Positions 1 through 7,530 of a stretch of DNA of 64,000 bases are shown in pieces. This DNA comes from Chitinophaga sp. XS-30 (lineage in GTDB: Bacteria; Bacteroidota; Bacteroidia; Chitinophagales; Chitinophagaceae), in contig NZ_CP043006.1 of the NCBI RefSeq assembly GCF_008086345.1, forward strand, positions 990,032 to 1,054,031, written 5' to 3'. Under the pieces are notes generated by a model. It worked only from the letters and a program-made list of their open reading frames with translations, was not told the DNA's origin and searched no databases. The translations under genes and the position numbers were made by a program. Position 1 is the first letter of the stretch, and every line of letters begins with the position of its first letter.

Positions 1-245
1 TCAAGCTGTGGTTCCTCGATCTGCAACCCACTTTTGCACTTGCGGGCTTTGCAGGGGCCGGTAGCGTTACAGGGAACCGTGACTTTTCCTTTTCGCGGCT
101 GAAACCCAACTATGGCCTGGGCATCCGTTATTTCTATGACAAGGTTTCTCGTCTCACCGTGCGGCTGGATTACGGTTGGGGTGAAAAGCGGCCGGGAGAG
201 AAGCGCCAGGGCGGGTTTTATCTTTCGCTGGCAGAAGCCTTCTGA
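1..245 (+). CDS. C-terminal end of an outer-membrane beta-barrel protein (Omp85/BamA-TamA-like)
   Basis: Only the last 80 codons are present; the reading frame enters at base 3 and stops with TGA at 243-245. The fragment has alternating hydrophobic and polar residues, a run of the type RLTVRLDYGWG, and it ends in GFYLSLAEAF. A terminal aromatic residue (Phe) after a short beta-strand is the normal signal recognised by the Bam machinery. The RxDYGxG...FYxSLxxAF pattern is familiar from the last barrel strands of Omp85-family (D15 surface antigen) proteins. The family call rests on this short stretch; another outer-membrane barrel is possible. Confidence 0.6.
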   Translation, partial: KLWFLDLQPTFALAGFAGAGSVTGNRDFSFSRLKPNYGLGIRYFYDKVSRLTVRLDYGWGEKRPGEKRQGGFYLSLAEAF

Positions 246-260
246 TCATTGCCGGGCAAT

Positions 261-292
261 AAAAAAGCTACCTGCCGGAGAGCAGATAGCTT
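261..292 (-). terminator. Rho-independent terminator of the 42-aa membrane protein gene
   Basis: Arms 265-275 and 282-292 pair over 11 bp with one internal mismatch around a 6-nt loop. Read on the minus strand, the stem is followed at once by a six-T run. It lies 25 bp downstream of the small minus-strand gene at 317-445 and supports that gene being transcribed. It may also stop incoming plus-strand transcripts from the barrel gene. Confidence 0.6.
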
Positions 293-316
293 GCATATAA
301 ATAAAAAGTTGATCTT

Positions 317-445
317 CTAGCGCTTTACATATTTTACCATGGCATAGAGGAACATCAGGCCAAACAGGATGATGAAGAACCACGCACCGAAATGACCGAT
401 CTTATTGCCGATCTCATAAAAAGAGTTGAGTAATACAGTCAACAT
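317..445 (-). CDS. small single-pass membrane protein, 42 aa
   Basis: ATG at 445, TAG at 317-319. The short protein begins MLTVLLNSFYEIGNKIG and then has one hydrophobic segment (about residues 19-36, rich in F, I, L, M, A) followed by a positively charged end (KYVKR), so the C-terminus is predicted to be cytoplasmic. I do not recognise a family with certainty. It has its own downstream terminator-like hairpin (261-292) and stands alone between two longer genes. Short membrane proteins of this type are common in Bacteroidota genomes; no function is assigned. Confidence 0.5.
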   Translation of the reverse strand: MLTVLLNSFYEIGNKIGHFGAWFFIILFGLMFLYAMVKYVKR

Positions 446-521
446 GATATACAATTTTAGAAATTTCAGGGGGCAAGTTAGCGCTTTATCAGGAAAAAGA
501 CAATGAGTTTTCTCCCTGCTG

Positions 522-1208
522 TTATGCTTTCTCTTTGATCAACACCCTCGCAAGGCGGTATTCATAAGCGCCGATATCCTGTATCCGGCCGTCGCGGGGA
601 ATGCGGCGGACTTCCAGCTGGTAGATAAACCCTTGTTCGAACGAAAAACCGTCGATCGGCTCAGAGAGCTTTTCCCAGGTATCCCCGCGTTTATTGCCGT
701 ATTGCACTTCATAACATTTTGTTTTGCCGAAGCCCGGGCCACGATCGCATTCAGCTTCACTTTTCACCCAGATCAGCAGCGTTTTTTCCGCCGGCGCCGG
801 TTTTTCCCTGCGCGTGAGCTTCAGGCCCTGTTCCCCATAAGCCTGCCCCTCGTAAATGAGGCTGCTGTCCGACAGCCGGAAACGCAGGGAATCCTTTACC
901 GGGTCTCCGCTGCCCACCGTTACCATAGACAGCAACACCGTATCGTCAGACATCTTCCAGTTACCGATCTGCACTATTTCCGGGGCCTGGTTCAGATAGT
1001 CTGTCAGCATTACGGCATCGCCGGTTGGCCTTAATGTGAGCGCGATCATCCGCCCGGGGGAGGACGCGGCAGGGAGGCTGGTCTCGTAATACCCGTCCGG
1101 CGATGCGGTAACGGTATTGATCGTATCCTGCGTGGCGGCGGTTTTAGGATTGTTCTGGCACGAGGAGAACACCCCGGCCAACATGGATAGCCAAAAGATT
1201 CGTTTCAT
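522..1208 (-). CDS. lipoprotein with NlpE-like N-terminal part and DUF4377 domain
   Basis: The start at 1208 is preferred over the longer frame because it places a lipoprotein signal (MKRIFWLSMLAGVFSSC, lipobox Cys17) at the N-terminus. Residues about 40-130 resemble the NlpE N-terminal fold: YYETSLP near the start, then short beta-strands on cost, status and value terms. Residues about 140-225 match DUF4377: a WVKSEAEC opening, a second Cys in TKCYEV, then IDGFSFEQGFIYQLEVR and a final YRLARVLIKEK. The two Cys may form a disulfide. NlpE proteins act in outer-envelope stress and copper responses, but this homologue has no demonstrated role. It lies 177 bp downstream of the DUF4241 gene on the same strand. 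Confidence 0.7.
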   Translation of the reverse strand: MKRIFWLSMLAGVFSSCQNNPKTAATQDTINTVTASPDGYYETSLPAASSPGRMIALTLRPTGDAVMLTDYLNQAPEIVQIGNWKMSDDTVLLSMVTVGSGDPVKDSLRFRLSDSSLIYEGQAYGEQGLKLTRREKPAPAEKTLLIWVKSEAECDRGPGFGKTKCYEVQYGNKRGDTWEKLSEPIDGFSFEQGFIYQLEVRRIPRDGRIQDIGAYEYRLARVLIKEKA

Positions 1209-1385
1209 ATAAAGCATAACAATAAAAACCAGGTTCGGTTTGGTCATTTCCCGGGGGAAATATTGCTTTGAAAAATGATATCCCCTTCTGAAAACAGTGC
1301 TTTTGCGCGTGCAAAACCGGCGTTATTAACAACAACAATGTCAAGCAGAACAATCCTTTCTCGCTGATTAACATATAATTAGTAT

Positions 1386-2138
1386 TTATAGCACCAGAAA
1401 ATCAATGACCAGGCTGCATACCTCGCCTTCTTTTGAAATGCCCCAGTATGCAGGATAAATGCCATCCCCATAGCCGGTATTGAACATGATCACGTTGAGG
1501 CGCGGACGGGATGGAAGATAGAAATTAAAACAGCTTCCCTCCCTGTCCGTATGATTTCGCCGGTTAAATGCTTCGGCAAAGAGCGAATCGTAAATATCAC
1601 CCTCCGGATGATCGCGGAAGAAACTGTCCAGATAGCGATTGTAGTGTTTCTGCGAATACGCATCACAAAGGCAGCCGATGCCCGCCTCCGCCGTAAACCC
1701 ATAAAACTGCGCGCCCCCTTCCCGGGAGGTCCCGCTCAGCCCGGGCACCATAGCCAGTTCCCAATGAATGGCCCGTTTGTCGGAGAACATCATTTTGATC
1801 AATGCATTGCGCCGGTTGTTCCGGTGGCCTGCCAGCACCACGGAAACCGGATATTCCCCCGGCGCCATGCGCCTGGTGAACGGCAAGGTGTCTTGCAGCC
1901 CCAGGAGCGGGTCGCAGGCTACCACAAAGCCGCTCGGCAACACCAGTTTACCCAGAAAACGGCATTCCAGATGGGAATCTTCTCCCCTGGCCCTTTCAAA
2001 ATATCTCCCGTAATCAATGCCGGAATGCCTGACCCTTTTGACGCCGCTCCTCCTGAACAGATTTTGCAAACATTTCATGCTGTACCCCTTAATACCTGTG
2101 CGCTGAATAGATACATATTTCCATTGCCTGATGGTCAT
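1386..2138 (-). CDS. DUF4241 domain-containing protein
   Basis: Family features run through the whole 250 residues: CDPLLGLQDTLPFTRRMAPGEYPV near the middle-left, RAIHWELAMV, an AEAGIGCLCDA block, and the C-terminal FNTGYGDGIYPAYWGISKEGEVCSLVIDF. These are the conserved blocks of DUF4241, a Bacteroidota-rich family of unknown biochemical role. No signal peptide or membrane segment is evident, so it is probably cytoplasmic. Start uncertain: ATG at 2138 or an internal ATG at 2078 (MKCLQNLFRRS); the conserved part begins after both. Confidence 0.75.
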   Translation of the reverse strand: MTIRQWKYVSIQRTGIKGYSMKCLQNLFRRSGVKRVRHSGIDYGRYFERARGEDSHLECRFLGKLVLPSGFVVACDPLLGLQDTLPFTRRMAPGEYPVSVVLAGHRNNRRNALIKMMFSDKRAIHWELAMVPGLSGTSREGGAQFYGFTAEAGIGCLCDAYSQKHYNRYLDSFFRDHPEGDIYDSLFAEAFNRRNHTDREGSCFNFYLPSRPRLNVIMFNTGYGDGIYPAYWGISKEGEVCSLVIDFLVL

Positions 2139-2713
2139 CAGGGGAAAGCAGGTCCGCTGTGAAGAAGACGACTATGCGGGTGTTTTGTTGCGCACTGGCG
2201 GGTTTACCGGGATCATGGCAGATGATGCGCCGGAACCGCAGCGCTGTGAGGGAATGGTTTGGCATTTTGATACAGTTATAACAGCGAAATGGATAAGTTA
2301 CCCGATTATATCGTCGCCTTAAAAATACAACCTGTCCACCGGAAAACCCCTGTTGTTCCGCCTCATATTGATATATAAATTTTTATATTTTATTATTGTT
2401 TTATATATTTGGTGCGCTATGGAAGGAATATTGGTATGAAAGCCCGGAGTACCCTATGCCACAAGGAACACAACAGTACGGACCGCCAACAGACGCGGCA
2501 GTTATTCACTATTAATTAACGATCAATGCCTTAACAGGAATTTTACATGCTGAAGGTGCGGGTTAACAAAAGTCGACCGTAATTTTGCCGGCGTATATGA
2601 TACATTTCATTTGCCAACTTTAGTTTCATCGCGCTATACTCCGCCGGTGAAATATGATAACCTCTTCCTTTCGCAAAAGCCAGCATGATTTAAGGACCTA
2701 AAAAAAATCTGAT
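2139..2713. other. intergenic region with promoter-like elements
   Basis: No convincing gene lies in this 575-bp stretch; a 63-codon open frame at 2131-2322 has no recognisable features. A very AT-rich block sits at about 2368-2412 and holds TATATTTG at 2404-2411. A second perfect -7 type element, TAATTTTG, lies at 2580-2587, which would give the CAP-domain gene at 2714 a leader of roughly 120 nt. No matching -33 element is clear for either. Confidence 0.4.
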
Positions 2714-3271
2714 ATGAGATTTACATTTGCGCGCGCCGCTATGGCCGCGACTGCATCCGTATGGCTGCTGCTGACTGTTGCTTGCAACAAAGAACCGCTG
2801 GAAAACATTATTGCACCGCCCCCGCCGCCGGTTGCGGACACTGCTTTCGTCATGAACAACCCTGTTGACCAGGTGTTGTTGCTTAAACTGATCAACGACA
2901 TTCGCGCCAGGGGTTGCGACTGCGGCGATACCGTTATGGGCCCGGCACCGGCGCTCCGCTGGAACAAATCGCTGGAAAGAGCGGCTTATCTTCACAGTAA
3001 GGACATGGAGGCCAAAGATTATTTTGCCCACAATGACAAAGAGGGTAGAAATGCCGGTTACCGCATCTCCACGATGGGTTATCCCTGGCAATCCTGGGGC
3101 GAAAACATTGCGCTGGGTATTCTGACGGAATATTCTGTGGTTGACGGCTGGAGCAAAAGCCCTGTGCATTGCCGCGTAATGATGAATGCCAGCTTTTCGG
3201 AAACGGGGATCGCCAGGATAGGCTACTTCTGGACACAGGAACTGGCCAGTCCAAAGACGGCTACCCATTAA
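2714..3271 (+). CDS. CAP (SCP/PR-1, YkwD-like) domain lipoprotein, first copy
   Basis: A signal sequence ends in a lipobox (LLTVAC, Cys24), followed by a Pro-rich linker (PPPPPV, about residues 35-40). Residues about 53-177 form a CAP domain: LLKLINDIRARG, LRWNKSLERAAYLHSKDM with His94, FAH with His106, GENIA with Glu130 and SPVHC with His152. These are the usual cavity residues of the family. Odd for CAP proteins is a CDCG pair (Cys68, Cys70) plus Cys153, shared with the next gene. Bacterial CAP lipoproteins are of mostly unknown activity. It is followed by a paralogue 217 bp downstream, so a tandem duplication is likely. Confidence 0.85.
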   Translation: MRFTFARAAMAATASVWLLLTVACNKEPLENIIAPPPPPVADTAFVMNNPVDQVLLLKLINDIRARGCDCGDTVMGPAPALRWNKSLERAAYLHSKDMEAKDYFAHNDKEGRNAGYRISTMGYPWQSWGENIALGILTEYSVVDGWSKSPVHCRVMMNASFSETGIARIGYFWTQELASPKTATH

Positions 3272-3374
3272 AAACATAACAGCTTTTCAGGCTCACATCA
3301 TCCTGATTTATAATCTGTTATTTTCATTAACATCTTTTTTGCAAGGCTTCACTGGATTATTTCCAGGTTCCCGC

Positions 3375-3382
3375 TATCTTTG
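3375..3382 (+). promoter_or_regulatory. -7 promoter element before the second CAP gene
   Basis: TATCTTTG is a perfect match to the Bacteroidota -7 consensus TAnnTTTG. Transcription would begin near 3389, giving a leader of about 100 nt before the ATG at 3489. No good -33 TTTG is present at the expected distance, so this is a partial match. Confidence 0.35.
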
Positions 3383-3488
3383 GAGCCTTGTTTATACGTT
3401 TTAACCCTTTCCTCTGAAAAAGCCAACGTGCTTTAACCTCCTCCTATCAAGAACCCAGTACCGATTTTTTTAATTAACTGGGATTTTC

Positions 3489-4028
3489 ATGTATTCGATA
3501 AAACGTTTTGTACCCTTTATTCTTTTAATAGCTGTGCTGGCCGTTGCCTGTACAAAGGAAGCGCCCGTTGTGCCGCAGGAACCGGATACGGAAGACCCTG
3601 GCACCGTGGTGGTGATCACCAATAATGTCAACAAAGATACCCTGCTGCATCTCGTCAATGAAGTGCGCGCGAGCGGCTGCAACTGCGGCGGTACGGTGAT
3701 GCCTCCGGTACAACCGCTCACCTGGAACGTATTGCTGGAGCTGGCGGCGGCCAATCATAGCAAAGACATGCAGGAGCGCAAATACTTTTCCCATACCAGC
3801 CCCAATGGCACTACCCCCAAAATGCGGGTGCAGGCGGCGGGCTATAATTATGCCTGGATGGGGGAGAATATTGCATCGGGACCAAAAACCGAACTGGCGG
3901 TCATCAATGGCTGGCTGGGCAGTCCTGACCATTGTAAAAACCTGATGGGGGCGCAATTCCGGGAAATGGGCGTTGCCAGAGCGGGCAACTACTGGACACA
4001 GGTGCTGGGCGCCGCCACAAATAAATAG
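3489..4028 (+). CDS. CAP (SCP/PR-1, YkwD-like) domain lipoprotein, second copy
   Basis: A paralogue of the preceding gene with the same layout: lipobox at Cys21 (VLAVAC), an acidic/Pro linker, then the CAP domain from about residue 50. The cavity residues are His90 (NHSKDM), His102 (FSH), Glu126 (GENIA) and His148 (SPDHC). The unusual CxC pair is kept (Cys64 and Cys66 in GCNCGG), as is the Cys after the last His (Cys149). Its own promoter element at 3375 suggests it can be expressed separately. Function unknown; an outer-membrane-anchored or periplasmic role is inferred from the lipoprotein signal. Confidence 0.85.
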   Translation: MYSIKRFVPFILLIAVLAVACTKEAPVVPQEPDTEDPGTVVVITNNVNKDTLLHLVNEVRASGCNCGGTVMPPVQPLTWNVLLELAAANHSKDMQERKYFSHTSPNGTTPKMRVQAAGYNYAWMGENIASGPKTELAVINGWLGSPDHCKNLMGAQFREMGVARAGNYWTQVLGAATNK

Positions 4029-4046
4029 GAGTACCGCGGACGTTCA

Positions 4047-4301
4047 TCAGGCGTCCGGAGGCGGCATTTTTTTCCGCCATAAGCGCCAGACGAGATAGAT
4101 ATAGGCAGCAAGGCTCAGCCCAAACCAGGTATAGAATCCCGTCAGCCGGGCGGGCGTGGATTCTTCCGGCACAGCAAACCCGAGATACAAACCGAAAAAA
4201 ATATTGATCATCATCCAGAAAAGGAAAATGAACACCGTCCGGATGATCTTCACAAAAAACTGCAGCAGCTTCCAGTCAAAGTTCTCATTTGGCTCCTCCA
4301 T
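4047..4301 (-). CDS. small membrane protein with two predicted TM segments, 84 aa
   Basis: The protein starts MEEPNENFDWKLLQFF and has two hydrophobic segments (about residues 18-42 and 56-74) separated by a short polar loop containing PEESTPARL. It ends in a basic, Pro-rich tail (WRLWRKKMPPPDA). I do not recognise a family. It lies 18 bp beyond the convergent second CAP gene and 73 bp from the lysozyme-like gene transcribed in the same direction, so it could be the last gene of a two-gene unit with GH25. Confidence 0.55.
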   Translation of the reverse strand: MEEPNENFDWKLLQFFVKIIRTVFIFLFWMMINIFFGLYLGFAVPEESTPARLTGFYTWFGLSLAAYIYLVWRLWRKKMPPPDA

Positions 4302-4374
4302 ATTGTAATGATTAATGCTTTAAAGGTCCGGATTTTGCCCCGCACGGCAAACTGTTTGTCGCGCATACGGCGAA

Positions 4375-5145
4375 CTATGGGATGCACAACTCCCGCAGCG
4401 CAGCGCTGTCTCCCTGGAAAACGTTAAAGTCCACCGTTGTACGGATACCATTCACCCGCCCGATGTCGCTATGCTGCCAGAACAACCACTTCCGGGGGCT
4501 GCGCGGCCGGTCTTTCTGATAATAATGGGCTACCCATAGCGGGTATTCATCAAACTCTTTTCCGAGATAGGTTTCATAAAAATGGATATTGGTATAGATG
4601 ATGGGTTTTACACCGTATGCCTTCTCCATTTCTTCCAGCCAGATGCGGGCGGTACTGCGGATAACAGCGGCAGGCTGATTGTTATGCACTTCGACATCCA
4701 GCACCGGCGGGAGGTCCCCGGACCGGAGCGAAACCACGTTACGGAAATTCGCTGCCTGTTTGAGGGGATCGCGGGTGGAATAGAAAAAATGGTATGCTCC
4801 GCGAATGATCCCCGCCTCTCCGGCTTTCTCCCAGTTCCGTGCAAAAGCAGCGTCCTGCCGGGTGATCCCTTCGGTGGCTTTGATAAAGGCAAAGGATATA
4901 CGAATATCATCCACCTGCATCTGCCGCACGGCCATCCAGTTCACCTTTCCCTGAAATTTGGAAATATCAATGCCATGCATCGCATAGCTAACGGGCATAT
5001 CAATACCGAATTCCTCATACCGCACAAACTCCAGCTGCTGCTTCTCACGCAGCCACAGCCAGCCAATGACGGCCATTCCGGGAAGAATGATCGCCAGTAT
5101 TAAATAGATGAACGGGCGCTTGCGTATGCGTCTGGTTTTTGCCAC
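4375..5145 (-). CDS. glycoside hydrolase family 25 (lysozyme-type muramidase), membrane-anchored
   Basis: GH25 enzymes cut the beta-1,4 bond between N-acetylmuramic acid and N-acetylglucosamine in peptidoglycan. Visible family motifs: GIDISKFQG with Asp60, FIKATEG with Glu92, GAYHFF, the catalytic DxE (PVLDVEV, Asp150 and Glu152), IIYTNIHFY, LWVAHY and TVDFNVF with Asp239. The N-terminus is basic followed by one hydrophobic segment (about residues 11-32) with no cleavage signal, so a membrane anchor facing the periplasm is likely. The start codon is GTG at 5145; the next in-frame ATG would remove part of the anchor. Probable role in wall turnover; phage origin is not suggested by neighbours. 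Confidence 0.85.
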   Translation of the reverse strand: MAKTRRIRKRPFIYLILAIILPGMAVIGWLWLREKQQLEFVRYEEFGIDMPVSYAMHGIDISKFQGKVNWMAVRQMQVDDIRISFAFIKATEGITRQDAAFARNWEKAGEAGIIRGAYHFFYSTRDPLKQAANFRNVVSLRSGDLPPVLDVEVHNNQPAAVIRSTARIWLEEMEKAYGVKPIIYTNIHFYETYLGKEFDEYPLWVAHYYQKDRPRSPRKWLFWQHSDIGRVNGIRTTVDFNVFQGDSAALRELCIP

Positions 5146-5257
5146 GGTGAGTACTGTTGTCCTTGAAAATACGCAACAAGTATAGGGCTATTTTTTGTCC
5201 CCTGCATGAAAGCCGGGATAGTTGTGCTAAATTTATACTTCTAAAGAGGCCCGAATT

Positions 5258-6283
5258 ATGCCGAAACCGAACCTGAACGACGCACTCAATTTCCTGTCAA
5301 AATTCACATTCCGCCGTGGCTGGAATGCCGGAAAGGTACTGGGAAGCTATTACTGGAGCAAATGGCGGAACAAACCCGTGCAATGGGGCTTTCCCATTTC
5401 CATCTCCTTTGAGCCCACCACTTCCTGCAACCTCCGCTGCCCGGAATGCCCGAGCGGCCTCCGCGCATTCACCCGGCCAACGGGTATGCTGCAGAACGAT
5501 TTTTTCCGGCAAACCATCGATGAACTGCACCGCGACCTGTTATACCTGATCTTTTATTTCCAGGGGGAGCCTTACCTTAATACCGCTTTCCTGGACATGG
5601 TAAAATACGCTTCGGAAAAAGGCATCTACACGGCCACCTCCACCAACGCGCACTATCTAACGGATATGAATGCACGAAAGACTGTGGAAAGCGGGCTGGA
5701 CCGGCTGATCATCTCTATCGACGGCACTACGCAGGATGTTTACACACAATACCGCATCGGCGGCAATCTCTCCAAGGTGATCGAAGGCGCAAAGAATATC
5801 GTGAAATGGAAAAAGGAACTGAATTCCAAAAAGCCGTTCGTATTCTTCCAGTTCCTGGTGGTAAAACCCAATGAACATCAGATAGAGGATATCAAAAAAC
5901 TGGCGAAGGAGATCGGCGTGGATGAAGTGCGGTTCAAAACGGCGCAGGTATATGATTATGAAGAAGGCAACAAACTGATCCCGACGATCGATAAATACTC
6001 CCGTTATCACCGGAACGACGATGGCACCTATGCCATCAAACACAAGCTGGATAACCATTGCTGGCGTCTCTGGCATTCCCCGGTAATTACCTGGGACGGG
6101 CTGGTGGTGCCCTGCTGTTTCGATAAGGATGCGCAGCACCGGCTGGGAGATCTCAAGAGCAGTTCCTTCAGAACGCTCTGGCATAACGAGAACTACGTCA
6201 GGTTCCGCACGCAGATACTAAAGGGCAGAAAACACATCGATATTTGCGCTAATTGCAGCGAAGGCGCTAAGGTCTGGGGCTAG
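5258..6283 (+). CDS. radical SAM/SPASM domain protein
   Basis: Residues 50-70 carry the radical SAM cluster motif CNLRCPEC (Cys57, Cys61, Cys64), which binds a 4Fe-4S cluster and S-adenosylmethionine. The C-terminal third is a SPASM-type domain with further Cys for an auxiliary cluster: a CWRLWHS block, the pair VVPCCFDKD and the end ICANCSEG (Cys330, Cys333). SPASM enzymes often modify ribosomal peptides, but no precursor peptide gene is visible on either side, and the protein also resembles stand-alone Bacteroidota members with undefined substrates. The 3' end overlaps the convergent gene at 6280 by 4 bp. Confidence 0.85.
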   Translation: MPKPNLNDALNFLSKFTFRRGWNAGKVLGSYYWSKWRNKPVQWGFPISISFEPTTSCNLRCPECPSGLRAFTRPTGMLQNDFFRQTIDELHRDLLYLIFYFQGEPYLNTAFLDMVKYASEKGIYTATSTNAHYLTDMNARKTVESGLDRLIISIDGTTQDVYTQYRIGGNLSKVIEGAKNIVKWKKELNSKKPFVFFQFLVVKPNEHQIEDIKKLAKEIGVDEVRFKTAQVYDYEEGNKLIPTIDKYSRYHRNDDGTYAIKHKLDNHCWRLWHSPVITWDGLVVPCCFDKDAQHRLGDLKSSSFRTLWHNENYVRFRTQILKGRKHIDICANCSEGAKVWG

Positions 6284-6654
6284 TCGTCAGACCGGGAAGT
6301 TTCGCCGGAGGCCGCTTTTGCGGCCGCTTTCCTGCGGCGGCGTTTCCGTTGGAAATTATCCACCAGCTTGATCCCCAGGCGTACGCCTATAAATTCCAGC
6401 GCGGTCATCAATGCCGTGGACAATACAGATTTGGCCTGGCTGCTTTTCCAGGCCACTTTAGCCACACTGCCTACAATACCCATAATACCGCTGTTGGCGA
6501 TACCGGGCACCACAGTGTTCATGGCCATGGTCTTATAGTTGCCTTTCAGATGATCCACCCTGGCCCCCAGCTCGTTCTCCAGCCGCCGGGTTTTATGTTT
6601 GAGACGGGCGATCTCTTCATCCAGCATCTCGAGGTTCTTGATCTTTTTAGGCAT
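6280..6654 (-). CDS. basic coiled-coil protein of unknown function in the YtxH/holin cluster
   Basis: The 124-residue protein begins with a predicted coiled coil (about residues 5-45, MLDEEIARLKHKTRRLENELGARVDHLKG). A Gly/Ala-rich, weakly hydrophobic middle follows (VVPGIANSGIMGIVGSVAKVAWKSSQ), then a second amphipathic part, and a strongly basic tail (FQRKRRRRKAAAKAA). I know no family name for it. It is the last of three closely spaced leftward genes after a YtxH-like and a holin-superfamily protein (17-bp gap), a combination often seen in Bacteroidota and thought to act at the envelope. Its stop overlaps the radical SAM gene. Confidence 0.65.
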   Translation of the reverse strand: MPKKIKNLEMLDEEIARLKHKTRRLENELGARVDHLKGNYKTMAMNTVVPGIANSGIMGIVGSVAKVAWKSSQAKSVLSTALMTALEFIGVRLGIKLVDNFQRKRRRRKAAAKAASGETSRSDD

Positions 6655-6671
6655 GAAAAGCGCGTATTAAA

Positions 6672-7076
6672 TTATTCATTCGATACTTTTTCTGTTACTT
6701 TCTCGTCTATCTTCTCCTCCATCTCTTCGATCTCCTCTACCAGCTCCGCAGCCAGCATATTCGCCAGCGGCCGCTGTATCAGCGTTTTTCTGAATGCCAG
6801 CATCAGCAGCAGGAGCAATACAAAAAAGCCCGCAGCGCAGGAGAATCCGATCGTAAAGCTGTTGGTCATTTCCCCGATCCAGAAGCCTACGACCATTCCC
6901 AGGAACACGATCACAAAAAAGAACAGCAGGAAAGCGAGCAGCAGCGAAAAGAACAAACCTAACGCCTTGCTTAACTTTCCCGCTGCCTGTAACTTGATCA
7001 GATCAAGCCGGGTTTCAAGGTAATTTTTGGCCACCTTGCCTGTCTCGGTGAAATACTTGGAAAAATTATCTTCCAT
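6672..7076 (-). CDS. phage-holin-superfamily (YqjE-like) membrane protein
   Basis: Layout typical of the holin-X/YqjE superfamily: an amphipathic N-terminal helix (YFTETGKVAKNYLETRLDLIKLQAAGKLSKA), two long hydrophobic segments (about residues 38-66 and 74-96) and an acidic, helical C-terminal tail (AAELVEEIEEMEEKIDEKV). Such proteins are called holin-like only by fold; in Bacteroidota they are chromosomal envelope proteins associated with YtxH proteins rather than lysis functions. No phage genes flank it. Gap to the upstream YtxH gene is 30 bp, consistent with one transcript. Confidence 0.75.
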   Translation of the reverse strand: MEDNFSKYFTETGKVAKNYLETRLDLIKLQAAGKLSKALGLFFSLLLAFLLFFFVIVFLGMVVGFWIGEMTNSFTIGFSCAAGFFVLLLLLMLAFRKTLIQRPLANMLAAELVEEIEEMEEKIDEKVTEKVSNE

Positions 7077-7106
7077 GCAATTGTTTTTAGGATGCTAAGA
7101 AGGAAT

Positions 7107-7307
7107 TCAGGTCAATTCATTTTCGATCGCATCTTCATACTGCTGCTTTTTTGCACGGAACTTTTCCTTCAGTTTATCCGCCTGGTATTTCAGCTTGTCT
7201 ACCAGCTCGTCCTTTTTATCGGAATTCAGAAAATAACCAACGGCTACGCCAACGGCGGCTCCCACGATAAATGATACGACTGCTTTTGAACTTCTGCTCA
7301 TAGTCAT
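7107..7307 (-). CDS. YtxH domain-containing protein
   Basis: A 66-residue protein with the YtxH pattern: a short basic N-terminus, a Gly/Ala/Val membrane segment (AVVSFIVGAAVGVAVGYFLN, about residues 9-28) and a charged coiled-coil tail (KKDELVDKLKYQADKLKEKFRAKKQQYED). YtxH-like proteins are linked to general stress in Firmicutes and Bacteroidota. The start is ATG at 7307 or two codons on at 7301; both are possible. First gene of the three-gene leftward cluster and divergent from the AI-2E-type permease. Confidence 0.8.
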   Translation of the reverse strand: MTMSRSSKAVVSFIVGAAVGVAVGYFLNSDKKDELVDKLKYQADKLKEKFRAKKQQYEDAIENELT

Positions 7308-7530
7308 GTGTTTTTAGATGTGAAAGATTTGGGTTCTTTGGTGCTGTACGGTGGTGATAAAACCCCGCACGGTAAGGTTACAAACTTTGTTCCATATTTG
7401 TTCCAAAGGTATAAATTTAATCTTGAAACAGCCATATAATATTGGCGGGGTGTCCGTTTCAGCGGATTGGCATACTTTGTGATCCCATGAAAATCGCGTA
7501 AGTTTAACATACCACCACACCACAGATATT

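Noticed and set aside
1144..1374. Minus-strand frame with a good-looking signal peptide (MLISEKGLFCLTLLLLITPVLHAQ)
   Set aside because: No recognisable mature protein follows; it overlaps the start of the DUF4377 lipoprotein gene, and the shorter real start there explains the region. It could be a relic, but evidence is too thin.
2131..2322. 63-codon plus-strand frame
   Set aside because: No family resemblance, no initiation context, partly opposite the DUF4241 start.
5258..6283. Radical SAM peptide-modification cluster
   Set aside because: No precursor peptide, exporter or partner gene is next to it; the neighbour at 6280 is an envelope-cluster gene.
6672..7076. Phage lysis module
   Set aside because: The holin-fold protein and the GH25 lysozyme are separated, lie among chromosomal genes and have no phage neighbours.
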